DNA from: Arenicola marina
Lineage: Eukaryota; Annelida; Polychaeta; Arenicolidae
Length of the DNA: 64,000 nt
NCBI GenBank assembly: GCA_964019135.1
Contig: OZ025261.1
Span: forward strand, 29,248,029-29,312,028
Direction of reading: 5' to 3'
The position numbers and the translations under genes were made by a program. Positions 1 through 13,229 of this stretch are shown here, one piece after another. The notes below the pieces were generated by a model. It was given only the letters and a program-made list of their open reading frames with translations. It was not told the DNA's origin and did not search any database. How positions within the stretch are numbered: position 1 is the first letter of the stretch; every line of letters begins with the position of its first letter.

Positions 1-1975
1 TTTGAAAAAACGATGATAGCGGACATGTCGTTGTTTTAGACCACTATTTTGTCCTTAAAGGAAGAAACCTCCCCTGGACAATGTTACAGCTTTGGGTGAA
101 CCGTGACCTTCGGCACCAAGGCGCGAACGAACGACCGCCACATATATGCGATTCCCCAGGAAGCGCCGGGCAGTGCTGCCGAATCGTCCCATTCACAGAA
201 GTCACTGTCTGTGATGAGTTCGTGCTGCGGCGGCTGCCGCTGTTGCATAATCTCCGCCCGCTTAATGGTGATAGCTAGGTAATAACAACAGAACATCGAA
301 GGCATAAGCTTCAACAGGACGTCTAAACGTCTATCCCGAAAGTCTGCATCAATCACCTTACACTACACCACACTTCACCACACCACACCACCTACGTCAC
401 CCCACTTACACCGCAACACACTACACCACATGAACGGTCATCCCGCAACCTTAAACAACACTTTGCAATACGCCAAACCATCACCCTCGCCTCTCGCCTG
501 GACTACAACAAAGGGCCGTCCTACCTGGCTGACCTGCTCAGCCGTCGCCTCCAGGTCCACAGCCATCCATAAACGGTGCCGATTAGATCCTTCCCCGATA
601 GCGAGGCTCTCTGAAGCAGGCATCCCGCCCGATAAGACATATATTTCATCGCACTCGCTTAAGTAAAACTTAATTAAATATAATTCTACCTTCAGGCCAA
701 CGTTTAAGACATTTAGGAAATATGCCTTCGTCGTAACTGCGCTAAAGATTTTCTGACGTATGAATTATGTTAGTAAATGTCGCGTCGTCCATCAAGCTAG
801 AAATATGGGTCTTCATTTGGGTAGACCCACATGTTCCCGTGACGTCACCTCTATCGAAATTAGGTTCGAAATTACCGTGGCTTCTCATTAGTCACAATCG
901 AATGAGTACGATACCAGGAACAGAGTAAATGGTAAAAGTGATGTAATTGAGGCCAAACTTATGCACGAGAGAGCCACTCACAATTCATGATTCCTACTTG
1001 AGATGTCTGGCTTTGTTTCCTTGAAGAAACATTGGAGCTGTCACCATTTGCAATATATCACCGAAAGAAATCGCCTCTATGCGCCATAATATGCCAGACC
1101 GGATGGCACCACGCTATCATGGTGTATTTTGATACTTAGCATCATTTATGTACATTATGTATCATAAGGATGAATTCCTGGAAGTACATCAATAAAACCC
1201 AACCATATCTGATCAAATTCAGCTGATCCAGTTCGATGTCCCTTGACCACAGCCCGCCCCCCCCCCTTGAAGTCCCTATCATTCAAGTCATATTAACCAG
1301 TCTTTCATCCGAAAAGCCCATTGTGAATAACACGTTAGGTGTAGACAGGGAGGCACAACGTAAAAAATCACTCATATCAACATTGCCATCCATAATATTT
1401 GACTAAAATTAATTTTCATAGTTACCACCCATCATCTTGCCAGCACTGTTTTTTTTTCGTGTTATCGAATTTATGGAGGAGGGCCGTAAAGATAGTACAT
1501 GATTTTCTTAATAGCGAGGATTTTTCCTAATTATCTAATATTTTCCACTTAACCGAATTTTATGACTAGGCCTTTTAATAATTTTGTACTGACAAACTTG
1601 GTACAATTCTGCTAAACTTACTTTTTCGTTCTTTATCTTACGATCATATCAAATTAAGTAAATAAGTAATCATAACGTGATGAATGCGGGTTGACCCTTT
1701 GTTGCATCTTGGTCTATTATATCGCCAACGTTGATGCTCCTCCGAAGGATACGAAGGATACGAAGGCATTAGGCCATTTATCTCTGCAGGGTCATCTCCG
1801 GAGTGGCGGAGGGAACCCCAATAGAACCGACCGGTCATTACGTTGACCCTTGGGCTTGCTAACTGCTCGTGTCATATCCCTCAATGTGTATTCTGATAAA
1901 AGATGGTTACATACTGTCTTTATGGCGATTTTCCTCAGCATAGGACAATAATATTTAATACATTTTGAGATATTG
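1..1975 (+). repeat. Partial copy A of the ~5.6 kb unit
   Basis: This stretch matches, in the same order, blocks of the two tandem units further on (about 15,050-15,180 plus 21,146-23,210, and 26,150-29,010). Landmarks are the block ending in GCGCCGGGCAGTGCTGCC near 160-180, the CA-rich tract near 360-440, the GCCTCCAGGTCCACAGCC block near 545-565 and the CGGAGGGAACCCCAATAGAA block near 1805-1825. About 370 bases present in the other copies after the 'cccgcccg' block are missing here. The copy is cut by the window start, and homology fades after about 1975. Open frames inside it are short and look incidental. The identities are my own by-eye alignment. Confidence 0.8.
358..440. repeat. CA-rich low-complexity tract (CACCACACCAC)
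   Basis: Degenerate CACCACACCACCTACG-like repeats. The same kind of tract occurs at the matching place in the other copies of the unit (21,305-21,590, 26,620-26,870 and 27,165-27,470). Confidence 0.8.
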
Positions 1976-2011
1976 CATGTTGTATGTATTCCGTACATAA
2001 TGGTTTCGTTC

Positions 2012-2225
2012 GGGACATAAGAGCCTCGCCCAACACATAATAGCCTCGCTCTCATAATAGTTCACTCAGTACATAATAAGCTTGCTCAACACATTATATT
2101 CTTGCTCAACACATGATAAACTTGATCAACACTTAATTGCCTTGCTCAACACATAATAATCTTGCTCAACACAACATAATAATAATTTTATTATGTATAT
2201 AGTAGCCCCGCCTAATACATAATTA
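2012..2225. repeat. Minisatellite, ~20-bp unit
   Basis: About nine imperfect copies of a 20-21 bp unit close to CTTGCTCAACACATAATAAG, running past the point where copy A of the 5.6 kb unit loses homology. Some copies carry CCTCGCCCAACACATAATAG. No coding potential is visible. Confidence 0.85.
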
Positions 2226-4026
2226 TTTGGGAGGATGCCTCGTCTGCTTTGATTGGGAAAATGTGCAAACCCATATCGGAGAGATGGATTGCTTAACATC
2301 ATTGATCGGCAGTCATCAAACCTAATTTCAAAATTGTTTAAGGATTGTCGGCAGCCAGCCAACTTTCAATTAACTTGTAGCATAATCACCAGTGGCTGTT
2401 AACTTCTCATGCTTGTATACTTTACGATATAACAATGATGTTAATTAGGATTAATGGCAACGTCATATGTAATATAAAAATCTAGTCCATGATAAGAGGA
2501 CACACGCAACTGGTAATGATACCCCTGCTGACAACATACCGGATAACTATACATTGACATGTATAATCCAGATTTTTGTGACAGAAATATTGGATATGCT
2601 ACATTACCGCAATAATAAAGGCGTCGTCTTCAGTTCAAGCTAATTCCCCCACTATCAGATTGTAATCGCCAATGTCTCGCAACCAGAGCCGCTTTTTTGT
2701 CTCCTATAAGATTGCATTTCACCCGATACCAATAATGTGGCGCCACATTAGCGTCATCTCTGTTTTAGGTAAGAAAGCTGGTCATATATCGCATGAAAAA
2801 TATCGATATATCGGTCACTATATAAACAATGCTCTTTTTATCAAATGTCACGGAAAAAATATTTACATGAAGTCACATATCAGAAGCAGAACTTGTGTTG
2901 GAAATTTATGTCTTTGATGATGTCAATAGAAACCCCACGCTATGTAACATCGTGCAATTTCTCCGCGATGCGTTCGAATTAAGAGAAAAACTGTTTCAAA
3001 GTGTTCCCTTATTTACTTGATGCTTACTTGCGTATATTTGTACTTTGAGGCTGTGAGCCTACAGTGCACAATAAACTTATTATTATCTTATCATATAAAC
3101 AAATGTACAAAAAGAACCGATGGGATTTTTGAAAGCTCTTTGATACCGAGCCGCCGTGATGAGGTTTCATGTTGTAAGACTAGAAAAAGTTTATTGAATA
3201 AATGCAGAGAAAAGTAATGACGAGGATTTTATTTTTTGAGTTGCCAATAAAAAACGTGGATGGATGGGGATAACTTGTCTACCATATAGCCTGGTCTCAT
3301 GCAGACATAGTGAAGGTCATGATGACAGGCTGACAGGAAGAAAGATCAATATATGATGACCTCGTGTCGTTTGTCAATATCAAATCAACTATACAGGTGG
3401 AGAAACTGAAAATGTTAGAGGAATGGGTCACATTTCGAGTGTTATGTCCTGTGTTACTGTGTTGCATATGAGCCTGTACCACACTCGGGATTATGCCCTA
3501 TTGGGTATTATGTTCCAGGATGCTACGCTGAACAAATTGAGAGCACATTTTCCTTCAACTTGTGTATGTGTATATATGACTCTCATATGCGTTGTATGTT
3601 TTTCTGACCATCAATTGTCATGATGAAATCGATACTGCGTCATAGGCATAATACCATACAACGTGATAGACCAAACGAGATTGGATCTTAATGACAACGA
3701 CAGTATGTGCGAAAATAATTTGTCACTACGCAGTTCACTCGCATCTTCCTTGACGAATTTGAAAGCTGTTATCTCACGATTTAGCACGTGGAACCAGGCT
3801 AACTGTGCAGCGGGCTTGGCGAGACAAGGGTGGGTCGCTCCCTTCTAGACTTCTAATGACGATATATTGCTAGATAACGATTTGATCTTGTATCTTACCG
3901 TATCAATACCTGCGTTGAACTTCAGTAAATGCACTGCTGGATCCCTGTACCCGGGTTGGCATCAGTCCGTCTGCGAAAGACGACGGGTTTGCAGCTTTTG
4001 TTTTGGTTTAAGTGGAAACAATTGTT
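2226..4026. other. No recognisable feature
   Basis: AT-rich sequence with only short scattered open frames on both strands. I see no domain, no splice-like conserved exon and no terminal repeat pair. Confidence 0.6.
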
Positions 4027-4440
4027 TCACGGCATTTGACTAGATAAACCTATCTGTGACCTACACAACTTACCGCAGTCATCGCAGCGATGACCTGTCG
4101 TTTGGTCTAGGATTATGATCACTGAATGCCTAGATTGGCGCTTCAAATCCAGTTTCTCAAACCAGAGCTCATCGTAGTGGGCTAATCCCTCTTGTACGAG
4201 ACGTACCCAATCCCTCTTTTGAGACGCTGGATCCTCCCAAGAATTCGAATTGATGCCAAAAGCCTTCGTGTCACGTTTACAAACATCATTAAACCTGAGC
4301 TCTGGCTTCTCAGTTGACCTTTCGCAGTAGAGCACAGCCTTTGGAATACGTTCATTGAAAACGCACTGCAGCGGACTGAATACACGATATTAATGCTGGC
4401 CAGGCTTGCCCACGGCCAAATTACAGCTGACAAGCGGGGA
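4027..4440 (-). pseudogene. 3' end of a LINE with C-terminal zinc finger (fragment)
   Basis: The minus-strand frame reads through 'KPELRFNDVCKRDTKAFG', 'NSNSWEDPASQKRDWVRL' and 'LWFEKLDLKRQSRH', then a Cys-Cys finger 'CDDCGKLCRSQIGLSSQM'. This is the C-terminal end of a widespread non-LTR retrotransposon ORF2 lineage. The same peptide order occurs at 52,430-52,800 on the plus strand (KLRFMDACKRVMKAFGFDTN, then LDLKRQSRHP), so these are two members of one family. Reverse transcriptase and endonuclease regions are absent here, consistent with 5' truncation. The family looks RTE-like, but I am not certain of the clade. It is not functional. Confidence 0.8.
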
Positions 4441-7400
4441 AACTATAATTAGCTGAAATTGGGAAATCGTTTTTCTTGTTTGGCAGATCGATCTATCTTG
4501 TTTCAAATAATTGGTGAACACATATCTAATTCCAGAAATACCAACGCACGAAGCGATGTTTTTGGTGAATACCTCTGTCCATAATGTAGTGAGCCGCGTC
4601 GTGGTGACATCCCTCACCGTTCAAACAGAAAACGGTCTAGGCAACTCAAGTAACTTGATCATCACCGTATAAGCCTACGGGAGGCTGGTTCTTCCCGTCT
4701 GTCGCTTTATATATCGAGCTTCCGAGCCGCGGGGCAAATTAACGCAAACTGGTGCGTCACCAGCGCAACAGTTTTCAGCCTAAACCCACAAATAGATTGC
4801 GGACTAGAGTCAATGGAGTAGTGCCGAAAAACAACCAGAATCGGGTATGTTGATTGTACATATACTGACCCATCAAAGACAGTTTTGTTTTTAATCCCCC
4901 ACGCCAATACCACTACCCGACCAAGCGCTAAATGGCTATAAGCAGCGCTTGACTGCGGTACCTGGACATTTACATTTGGTTCATCTCTGAAAGTGAAATG
5001 CTGTTTCGAAATAGAAGATGTGGTTTCGTGTGTCTGTTTTCGGTGAGTCTGGTCACAGCTTTTTCAGGTTATCTTCAGACCTCATTCCAAACCTAAGCCA
5101 TCCCTCTAGTCTGGTGGTTTATTGTCGCCATGGGGGAAATAACAGCGGATCAATTGTCCTTATATGGTTGGTAAAATGTCTTCGACTGGCATGTGCATCC
5201 ATCATCGGCTTCAAACCATGGAATATCTCATAACAATGGAATCCGAGTGTCACTTATACCTGAATACATTTGCGAAAACGAAGTACGGAATACGGAAATG
5301 GAATTCCGGCCGCATATTCCGCATGTGGAAATTGCGATCTTGCCTTGTACCATACATATTTTTCATGTCGTACATACAGGAATGCTAGCACATACAATTC
5401 TTACAGTACAATAATGTGATGAAACAACGTATCCACTAAATAGCTTGAGACACATAGCAAATGGGAAAGATCGGAATATTGATCGATTGGCCATATAATG
5501 TATGACAACGTCTAGAGAGTGAAACTATAATGTGTGGAAAAGTGGTTCCCGGCATTGTGCGCGGCGCTTTGCTAAACCACTGGCGCTGAATTAGGTGCCC
5601 GCCTTCGTTTTCGTTGTCCGATGGGAATCCATGTGTAGTTCAAGAACAAGATGGTGAGCCTAATATATCATATTGAATTATACTAATCTGGAAACCAGGA
5701 TGTTGGCAACCAGGATATAGACATGTAGGATACATGACCACACACTGATTGACCGCATGCTGTTTAATCACATTGATTCACGTCGGTTTTTTGATCAGAC
5801 ATGGGGGTAACACGGAGGCGGGAGGGCGGGCCAACAACGTGTGTGTTAATGCATTAACATCAATGTACATGTAAGGGCGCAGGGGCATCTGGTTGGAAAT
5901 AAAAGAAGGTTGGCTGCGCAACAAATCTGTCCAGGGTTCATTAGCATTAAGTAGCATTAATGTCCATCGTGCCTCATTGCACTAGTCGGTCGCAACTTAA
6001 ACCGTCTCGTCCGGCGTCCAACGCTCAGAGTGAAACCGCCGTACACGCTGTTTGCACCAACTGGCCGTGGGACGTCGCTTCGTCTGCCCTAATTCGGTGA
6101 ACGAACAGGAAATCCGAAGCTACCTATATATGATGACGATTCACCTTTTGACGGTTTTCTTGCGACACCAAACAATCTTTGGTGTTCTTCAGATGTCACA
6201 CAATCTCAGCGACCAGCAACTAGTTCATCACCAGCAACTAGGAAACTAGAAAACATTCCACTTGACAGCAAAACGTACATGTCTCAACTGGGTATTCAGA
6301 CGACATTCGTTGATTAATTATGCTCAACTTATTTTTCTTTAATATAAACCGAACGTAAATGTCTCATCATGCAATGATAAAAAAAAATCCTGAAGAATGT
6401 CTGAGATAAAATATGGTGGCGACTAAGGGTAATATATAATGATTGATAAAATTAAATGAATTTATTAAGTAAAAGAAAATGAGAAGAATTTCATTTTAAT
6501 GTTTTTAAGAGCATTGTGCCGTCATAACGAGCATGTTACTCAGTCGCTCAATCCACCGTTGCTTGATACGATTGACTGTCTGTCGCACCCACCCCCCCTC
6601 CACCCGCCCCCGACGCCGTCTACACAGATATAGAGTTTCATCTTGTCTGTCTCCCCACAGTTTCTGACGTCACACTTACAGTCCAATACCTATTTTCCAT
6701 CGTCTCTGACAATCATTCACCCAGACTAAGTATCGCTATCGAGCGTTAAACGCCGAAGACCAGCAGTACGGAATAAACCTTTACCTTACCTTACCTCTCC
6801 AGTACAGTAACACAGATCATGACACTCCAACTGTGATCCATTCCTCTAACATTTACAGTTTCTTCATTTGATTTCATTGAAAAACGACACGAGGTCATCA
6901 TGTATTCATCTTTCTTTCCGTCTTTTATCACGAACTTTTTTATGTCTGCATGAGACCAGACTATATGGCAGACAATTCCCAATTTACGAGTCAATTTACG
7001 TACCTCTTCATAGTTATTCTCCGCCCTAATTACCTATACATACAGTTTGTAAACGTAAACTTCGCGTGATTAGCTGGGGAGCTATTTGAGAAGTTGATGA
7101 GGTGCACCGGCTTAATTAGTTAATGAACTTCACAAAACGCAAGAGACCACACGGTCTATTCGCACCTGCAATGTGCTGTAGACAGATAAAGTTAGATCAA
7201 TGTTCTATTTCAGTATTAGTTTGATCTACGCACTATTCCGGTATTTAGGAATATGTCGATGTCGACAAATGAACACCACATAAGCTAAATTATATGTTAT
7301 AACACAATTCTTGTGCTATAGTACAGTTCTAATTCCGGCGCTTAGGGTACCGACACGTGCTCTAAGAACGAGTGTGCATCACGCAGGTGCCTTGCTACAG

Positions 7401-7879
7401 CTGCGTGACGCGCTCTCATGGAGTGGGCGGCTGGCTGTGCGGTTGCTGCATTAAGAACTGGGTGGGTGTAAACATTTCTTTCGTTTGCTTTGGTTCACAC
7501 GTTCCCAGCCATAATATAATTATTTTATTGCACATTTCTTGTTGATCTGTCAGATTTCCAAAGAATACTTGGTCTGGTTTGATCAATACGTTGAACGTGT
7601 TGCATATTGAGGCTAATCATTGATGTTTACATTTCTGCGACACAGCAATATTGCCCTTACTTACCAAATCCATATTAGGATGTTGTAGAATTTCGATCTT
7701 TTATCTGAAGCGAGTAAAGGGGAACAACCGCCAAAAGCAGCACGGAATGACGATAAAATAGCATCGGTATAGAACGCGTCCCTGTCGCGTGGTGTCTCGA
7801 CCCAACCTCGTCCTGATCGGCAGCTCTATTATGGGACCGAGTGTGTTGAATGGAGGAGTCATAATATATATATATGTAT
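4441..7879. other. Mostly unrecognised; TTACC-ending tail near 6,770-6,795
   Basis: No gene is supported. The only retroelement-like mark is 'gagcgttaaacgccgaag' followed by 'ataaacc' and a TTACC run at about 6,770-6,795. This resembles the short-repeat 3' end of a LINE or SINE, but no body could be recognised upstream. A short TA-rich run lies near 7,862-7,885. The open frames here are short and unrelated to each other. Confidence 0.5.
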
Positions 7880-9640
7880 ATATACGAACTGGGTGCATGT
7901 AGGTCGACCCGTTGTCACATTACCTGTGTTATACTCTGTATTGAACCGCTCGCGATGGCGCTAAAACGTGACAGGGGGATTAAGGGCATTACGGTGTTGG
8001 AAAAGGGGTATAAAATTGGACAATTTACTGATGATACGTTTCTATTACTCGACGGCAGTGAAATGCTTTACACCTATTGGATAAGTTTGGCATGTGTTCG
8101 GGCGTCTAATGTAGAAAAAACTAAAGCTGTCAGGCTGGAGAAGAGAAATCCAGAAAGAAAAGTTATATGTTCGGAGTTACCAATTTCCTGGGGAGATGAG
8201 TTTACCTTGCTGGGTATTAAATTTTGTGTAAATCTGCAAGATATGATTAACATTAATTATTACCACAAGTTAGGGGAATTTGAAAACGTGTTAACGATAT
8301 GTCGCAAGAGAAATCTCTCTCTACGAGGGAGAGTGACCTTTGTTAAAGGGATCGCCTTGCCGAAACTTATCCATGTCTTAACCGTACTTGCAACGCCCGG
8401 GAACCAATATATTGATAGAATAAACAATGTCATTCGTAAGTTTGTGTGAAACAGCAAAAAGCCGAGAATGTGTCTGAATAGAATCGCCCAATCTGTCGAA
8501 AATGGCGGAGTAAACCTGACTCTAATTCAACTGAAAATACAAGCTCTTATGATAACATGGATAAAGAGGCTAATATCCACCGAAGGTGCATGACAAGAAT
8601 TTTTTTGTGAGACTATATGTAGTGAACGTCGAATGTGTTGGGAATTAGATCTCTTTTCCTTAAAAAAGTTTACAACGCTATCAAATCCTTTCTGGGTCGA
8701 AGTCTTTATGGCATGATATAAATACAGGTCGAGCTCAAATGAGGAACAAACGGTTTTTGAATATCCACTTTGGAACTCGTACTGTATAAAAAACGAAAAT
8801 CTTCGAAATCGAAAACACTAGCTTATTAGATGTGGCGTGATGTTCATTAATGATTTTGTTGATGACAACGGACATTTGTTCGTTTGGGAAACATTTGTAC
8901 AGCAACATCATGCAGATCTAAATTTCGTAGACTTTTATAGTTTGATTCATTGTATACCCCGCGAATGGAAAGAGGCGTGTAGAAATGCCAGTGAAAAGCT
9001 ACCACGTGCATCTTGCAGCTGGACAGCGTCTATTTTAAATTCACAACACCTACGCAAATATGTTTATAGAAAACTGGTTAGGTCCTTGGATTATCATGTA
9101 AAGAATGAAGAAAAGTGGCATAAGTATTTAACGAGCAAGTAGATAGCGGCAAATGTGTCGAATATATATACTTTACCACTGCACGGTACCATTAATGAAA
9201 GTACGAGAAGCTTCCTGTATTTAATCCTGCAACGAGCACTTGTGACGAATATTTTTCTTTATAGATGTAAGTTAATCCCCAATGATAGATGTGATTTTTT
9301 GCGGAAGCGAACTAGAAAATATAGAACATTTGTTGTTTAGTTGCCGGCATATAAAGCCTTTGTGGTCTCTTTTGGTACTATGGTTAAATAGTGAATCGGC
9401 CAGTAGTCTTTGTCCACATAACGAGTTGTCGGCCCCAATGTAAGCACTTGTTTTCATTAGACTTCACTGCCAAAAGTTTTGCTTAACTATTAAAGGAACG
9501 ACGAATACCAACCTCAAGATTAATGGCTTAACTCGTCATCACATTTGCGCAGTTAACCATATAACACCGAGGTATTGCGTTATATATCAAACATAGCGAA
9601 ATATTGCGAAACGCCGAGTGCATCACTATTGCAGTCGATA
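7880..9640 (+). pseudogene. L1/Tx1-type LINE ORF2 fragment (RT C-terminus to zinc region)
   Basis: The fragment starts inside the reverse transcriptase. 'CVILCIEPLAMALKRDRGIK' is followed by the catalytic-loop region 'IGQFTDDTFLLLDGSE', where the usual Y/F-A-D-D reads F-T-D-D. It continues through the thumb segment 'RKRNLSLRGRVTFVKGIALP' and 'NNVIRKFV'. Further matching peptides are split over frames: 'ENGGVNLTLIQLQIQALMIT', 'WKEACRNASEKLP' and a C-terminal zinc-type segment around 9,285-9,370 (CDFCG, then HLLFSCRHIKPLW). At least three frame changes separate these parts, so it is a decayed copy. There is no endonuclease, so the copy is 5' truncated or broken. It is related to the LINE piece at 50,628-54,071 and more distantly to the complete LINE at 37.6-50.4 kb. 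The end near 9,640 is approximate. Confidence 0.85.
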
Positions 9641-12261
9641 TATATATGAAGGATTGGGGACTTCAGTAAGCAGATGCTCTCACGTCTATTCCAGGTTCTT
9701 CAGGGCCTCATTTATAGAGACGTGCACACAATGCAATCCATTACAACACGAAAATTCTGAACCATGTGATAGCTTTCATGAACTCCTCACTTGCCATCCG
9801 GCTACCCTCTATTTGATAAAATCATAATGGACTTTCCACAGACCCGCCTCGTTTTCCATTTTTTTAATCTCAAAAGTTTGATATCATTGCTTTATTGTAT
9901 TTCACTGGCTTTTTGTTGATGTATTTGGACAGTACTTGCGAAGGTGTTTGAATCTATGAATTCTAGAAATTGGGATACATGCCACGTCAAACATGCCTAT
10001 AATATTGTGGGGTACAAGTTGTGTTTAATGTGACGATATCTACTTTAATATGTTATTTGATATGTACGTTAATAGAATGTACGTTACGTGAGAGATAGAA
10101 TGGTCCACGACTAGATTGAGAAATTACAAGGTATTGGATGTATATATTCAGGAAGCTTTAACCAATTCTGGTTATAACGCGTCAATGGGAGAAGGAAGGA
10201 AAGAGCGGAGCCTGGTCCACGGGGTAACCCCATATTTTTGCGAAGAAGGACATGGGATCTTTAGTCTATGACCAAGCAGACATGACCCCCGAAATTACAA
10301 GTGAGGCGTTGATGTAGGAACCACTTTGAGTAATGGTCAAGTATAAGACAGCGGGGCATCATTGTGATGATTATGGAAAACTCTGCTGGTATCTGCTAGG
10401 CTTATTCAGTCAAAGGCCTCAATGCCGCGTAATACATAAGAATTCCTAAATTACAATAAGGTAACTGCCAGTCAAGTAAATCCATCGTCATACACAGACG
10501 GGCGGATGCCATCAAACCAAACTCATCAAATATGGATAATCTGTGATGTTGGGTCCCGACATTGTGGGACACATATCTGTTTCTGGCTTCCAACCTGATG
10601 TGAGGGTTCAACATGTGACCTGGCACGTGTCCAGACGACGCTGCTTGCCGCTTCCCCTGCGAAGAATTTTATTGATGGATTGAGCTATTCATTACCCTGC
10701 CAGAAGTGGACTAAGTGACGACAAACTGCCGACATGGGTTCCAAGTTCCGGTGGAATGTTTGATATTTACCCTCCCTCTGAGTGAAGAAAGATCCATACC
10801 TCTGTCACATCACTCAAGTAATACCGCCAATGACCAGTTAAGTAAACTGTGAAGACGTCATGGAAATATGGGGTGACTTGCAGTGCAATTGGCTGTCTGT
10901 AAGTGCCTGCAGATAACCGTTGGCCAATTCATTAGTTTGGTGGTTACTGGCAATACTAGTTATCTGTTATAAATGACATCAGGGTATTTTGGTTCACTTT
11001 CGACTAGACTGTCTGTTACTAAGGTTCTGCCAATATCTTGGAAATAAAAGCAGTCTGTGCATTTTTTTTAGGTATTGCAGGTTTTGTTCAAAATTGTATT
11101 TCGTTACATTCTTGTTTATTATCAATTGCATATGCCGTCCCATGCCTGATCACGCAGAAGAAGATAGGTTATTTGTAATTTCATGTGCTAATGTTTCGTA
11201 AGTGCAGCCGTTTGACTGCATGTGTCCTTAAATTATATACTGCCAAAATTATGCAGCGTCCGTATTATAGATATACATAATAACATAATCTGATGACAGG
11301 CAATTATAAACTGATACTAAGAGATCATACGGAAGAAGGACGACGATGAAGTCTTGAGGAATCGAAATGTACTGATCCCTTCTTATGTTTTGATAACGAC
11401 CAACATGTTCCCTGCAGAACCAATGAAGAAAATAAAAGCGATTTTTATCGAAATCTCAAAGGTAAATCATTCCTGAAGACATCTAGGCGCCCATCACTAC
11501 GATAAAATACACAAAAAATGGACATGCTGCAATGACACGTGTGATCGGGACGTCAGTAACTTGATGTAAATATACATCATCATGAACTTGTAATCCCTCG
11601 GCGGGAGGCGCCATAGTTCGATATATATGTCATTCGTTCATGACAAGTGAACCAGGCGGAATCAAGGGGGCGGGTAAAGCTTAAGACTTCAGCATACGAA
11701 AGCTAAAAGTCACTTAATGGCAGTCAATGGATTACAAGACAGTTGAAGAACATGCATCTTGCCACAGTTTCAATAGTTCAAGCGCCAAATAGAAGTGTTA
11801 TAATGAGGTTATCTGTACACATACGGACCTAGTACCTTCAACATGATCGACGTCCACGTTATATCTGGGAATATCGTGCAATGCCCTTGGTGATATAAAT
11901 AGCTATAATTAGAGTTATGTGGTGTATGTCTAGAGCATAGATTCTCTCATTGCAAGTATTCCTTTAGAGAAGGCGAAGGGATGGGACTTGGCGAAGAGAT
12001 CGAATAGGCAGGAGTGTGGGGAGGGTGTGGGGTAGGAGTCAAAGGGCGACGAAGAATATGTGAGAAGCATTCATTCCATGGCCAAAGACACACATTGCTG
12101 AGACTACATTGTCCATTCCAGAAGATGGCCTTGGTAGGGACCTCTGCATGTTATGGACATGTCAGCTTTCATTGAGCCCCCCTCCTCCCTGGCGGTGAAG
12201 TCAGAAGACAACAACATCCAATCAGCGGCCGGCTGTGCGATGCGGCGGGCCCCCGCCTCCC
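9641..12261. other. No recognisable feature
   Basis: Only short open frames. I see no tandem repeat, inverted ends or domain. Homology to the tandem unit begins abruptly at about 12,262. Confidence 0.55.
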
Positions 12262-13188
12262 GTCCACATCAGCCGTATTATGTCGCAGTTTGCTGGGAGT
12301 CCGGTCCACTGTGATTGTGACGACAGACCACAGCCACGAGAGTTGTGCAGATATCTTTCCACGGTGGATACAGTGGGTGCACTTAAGGAAGGAAAACATC
12401 AGCCGGACATGTTGTCCAGTTCCATGCCTAATGTCATATTCTAGGGCAAAATGACGCAGCTCCATGCTAATGTGCTAACAAAATATTCGGCCACGGTTTT
12501 TTTCAAACGTTTGGGCCCAGGTCTACGCCCTGAGAGGGCACAATAATAAGCGGTACTTGGTCTGTGATAACCCTACCCACGCTGTTTGGAATCTACTACG
12601 TGGTGCCTTGTCCCTCATCGCCATGGCCCGCTGCTGTTGCCAAGGTGATAGTGGTGTCTAGACCTGGGATTTTAATGAGCAATAACAACCTGGGAAGTTC
12701 AATTGGAGCCATGGCCCGCCTCTCGCCACGGTTAGACCGAGGTCATTATACACCCATTAAAGTGGCGCCTATAACATTGTGGACAGAGAGCATCAGGTGA
12801 TATACAATATATAATCATATAATACAGTATATCACCCTAGAAGCTAATTGCTTTGCTCTCCAGTGAATGCATCAAGCTTTAATACCAAATACAACACAAG
12901 CCGAGCGGTTTTCAGGGATCATTTAGGAAATTGTGACATAAGATACAACGTACGCCATATAAGTTGCCTAATTTTGATTAGTATTTCTGGGATGAATTTA
13001 TTTCATCGCTATCAGTACACGTGATCCTACGATTCTGGGTCGTTCATAATTTGAGCAGTTCAATAGTTTTGCATACAATCCTGAAATGAAGATAACAATT
13101 ATCGGAAAGGTTCTAAATAGCATGAGGGACGAGCGCCCTCTGCAAGGATAACGAGTAGTCTGAGACCGCTGCGTCTCGCCCTTTCTTG

Positions 13189-13229
13189 GACATGCCCCCT
13201 ATTATCGTCCTATTATCGTCCTATTATCG
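13189..13229. repeat. Short tandem repeat CCTATTATCGT x3
   Basis: Three near-identical copies of an 11-13 bp ATTATCGTCCT unit, present in unit B only. Confidence 0.7.
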
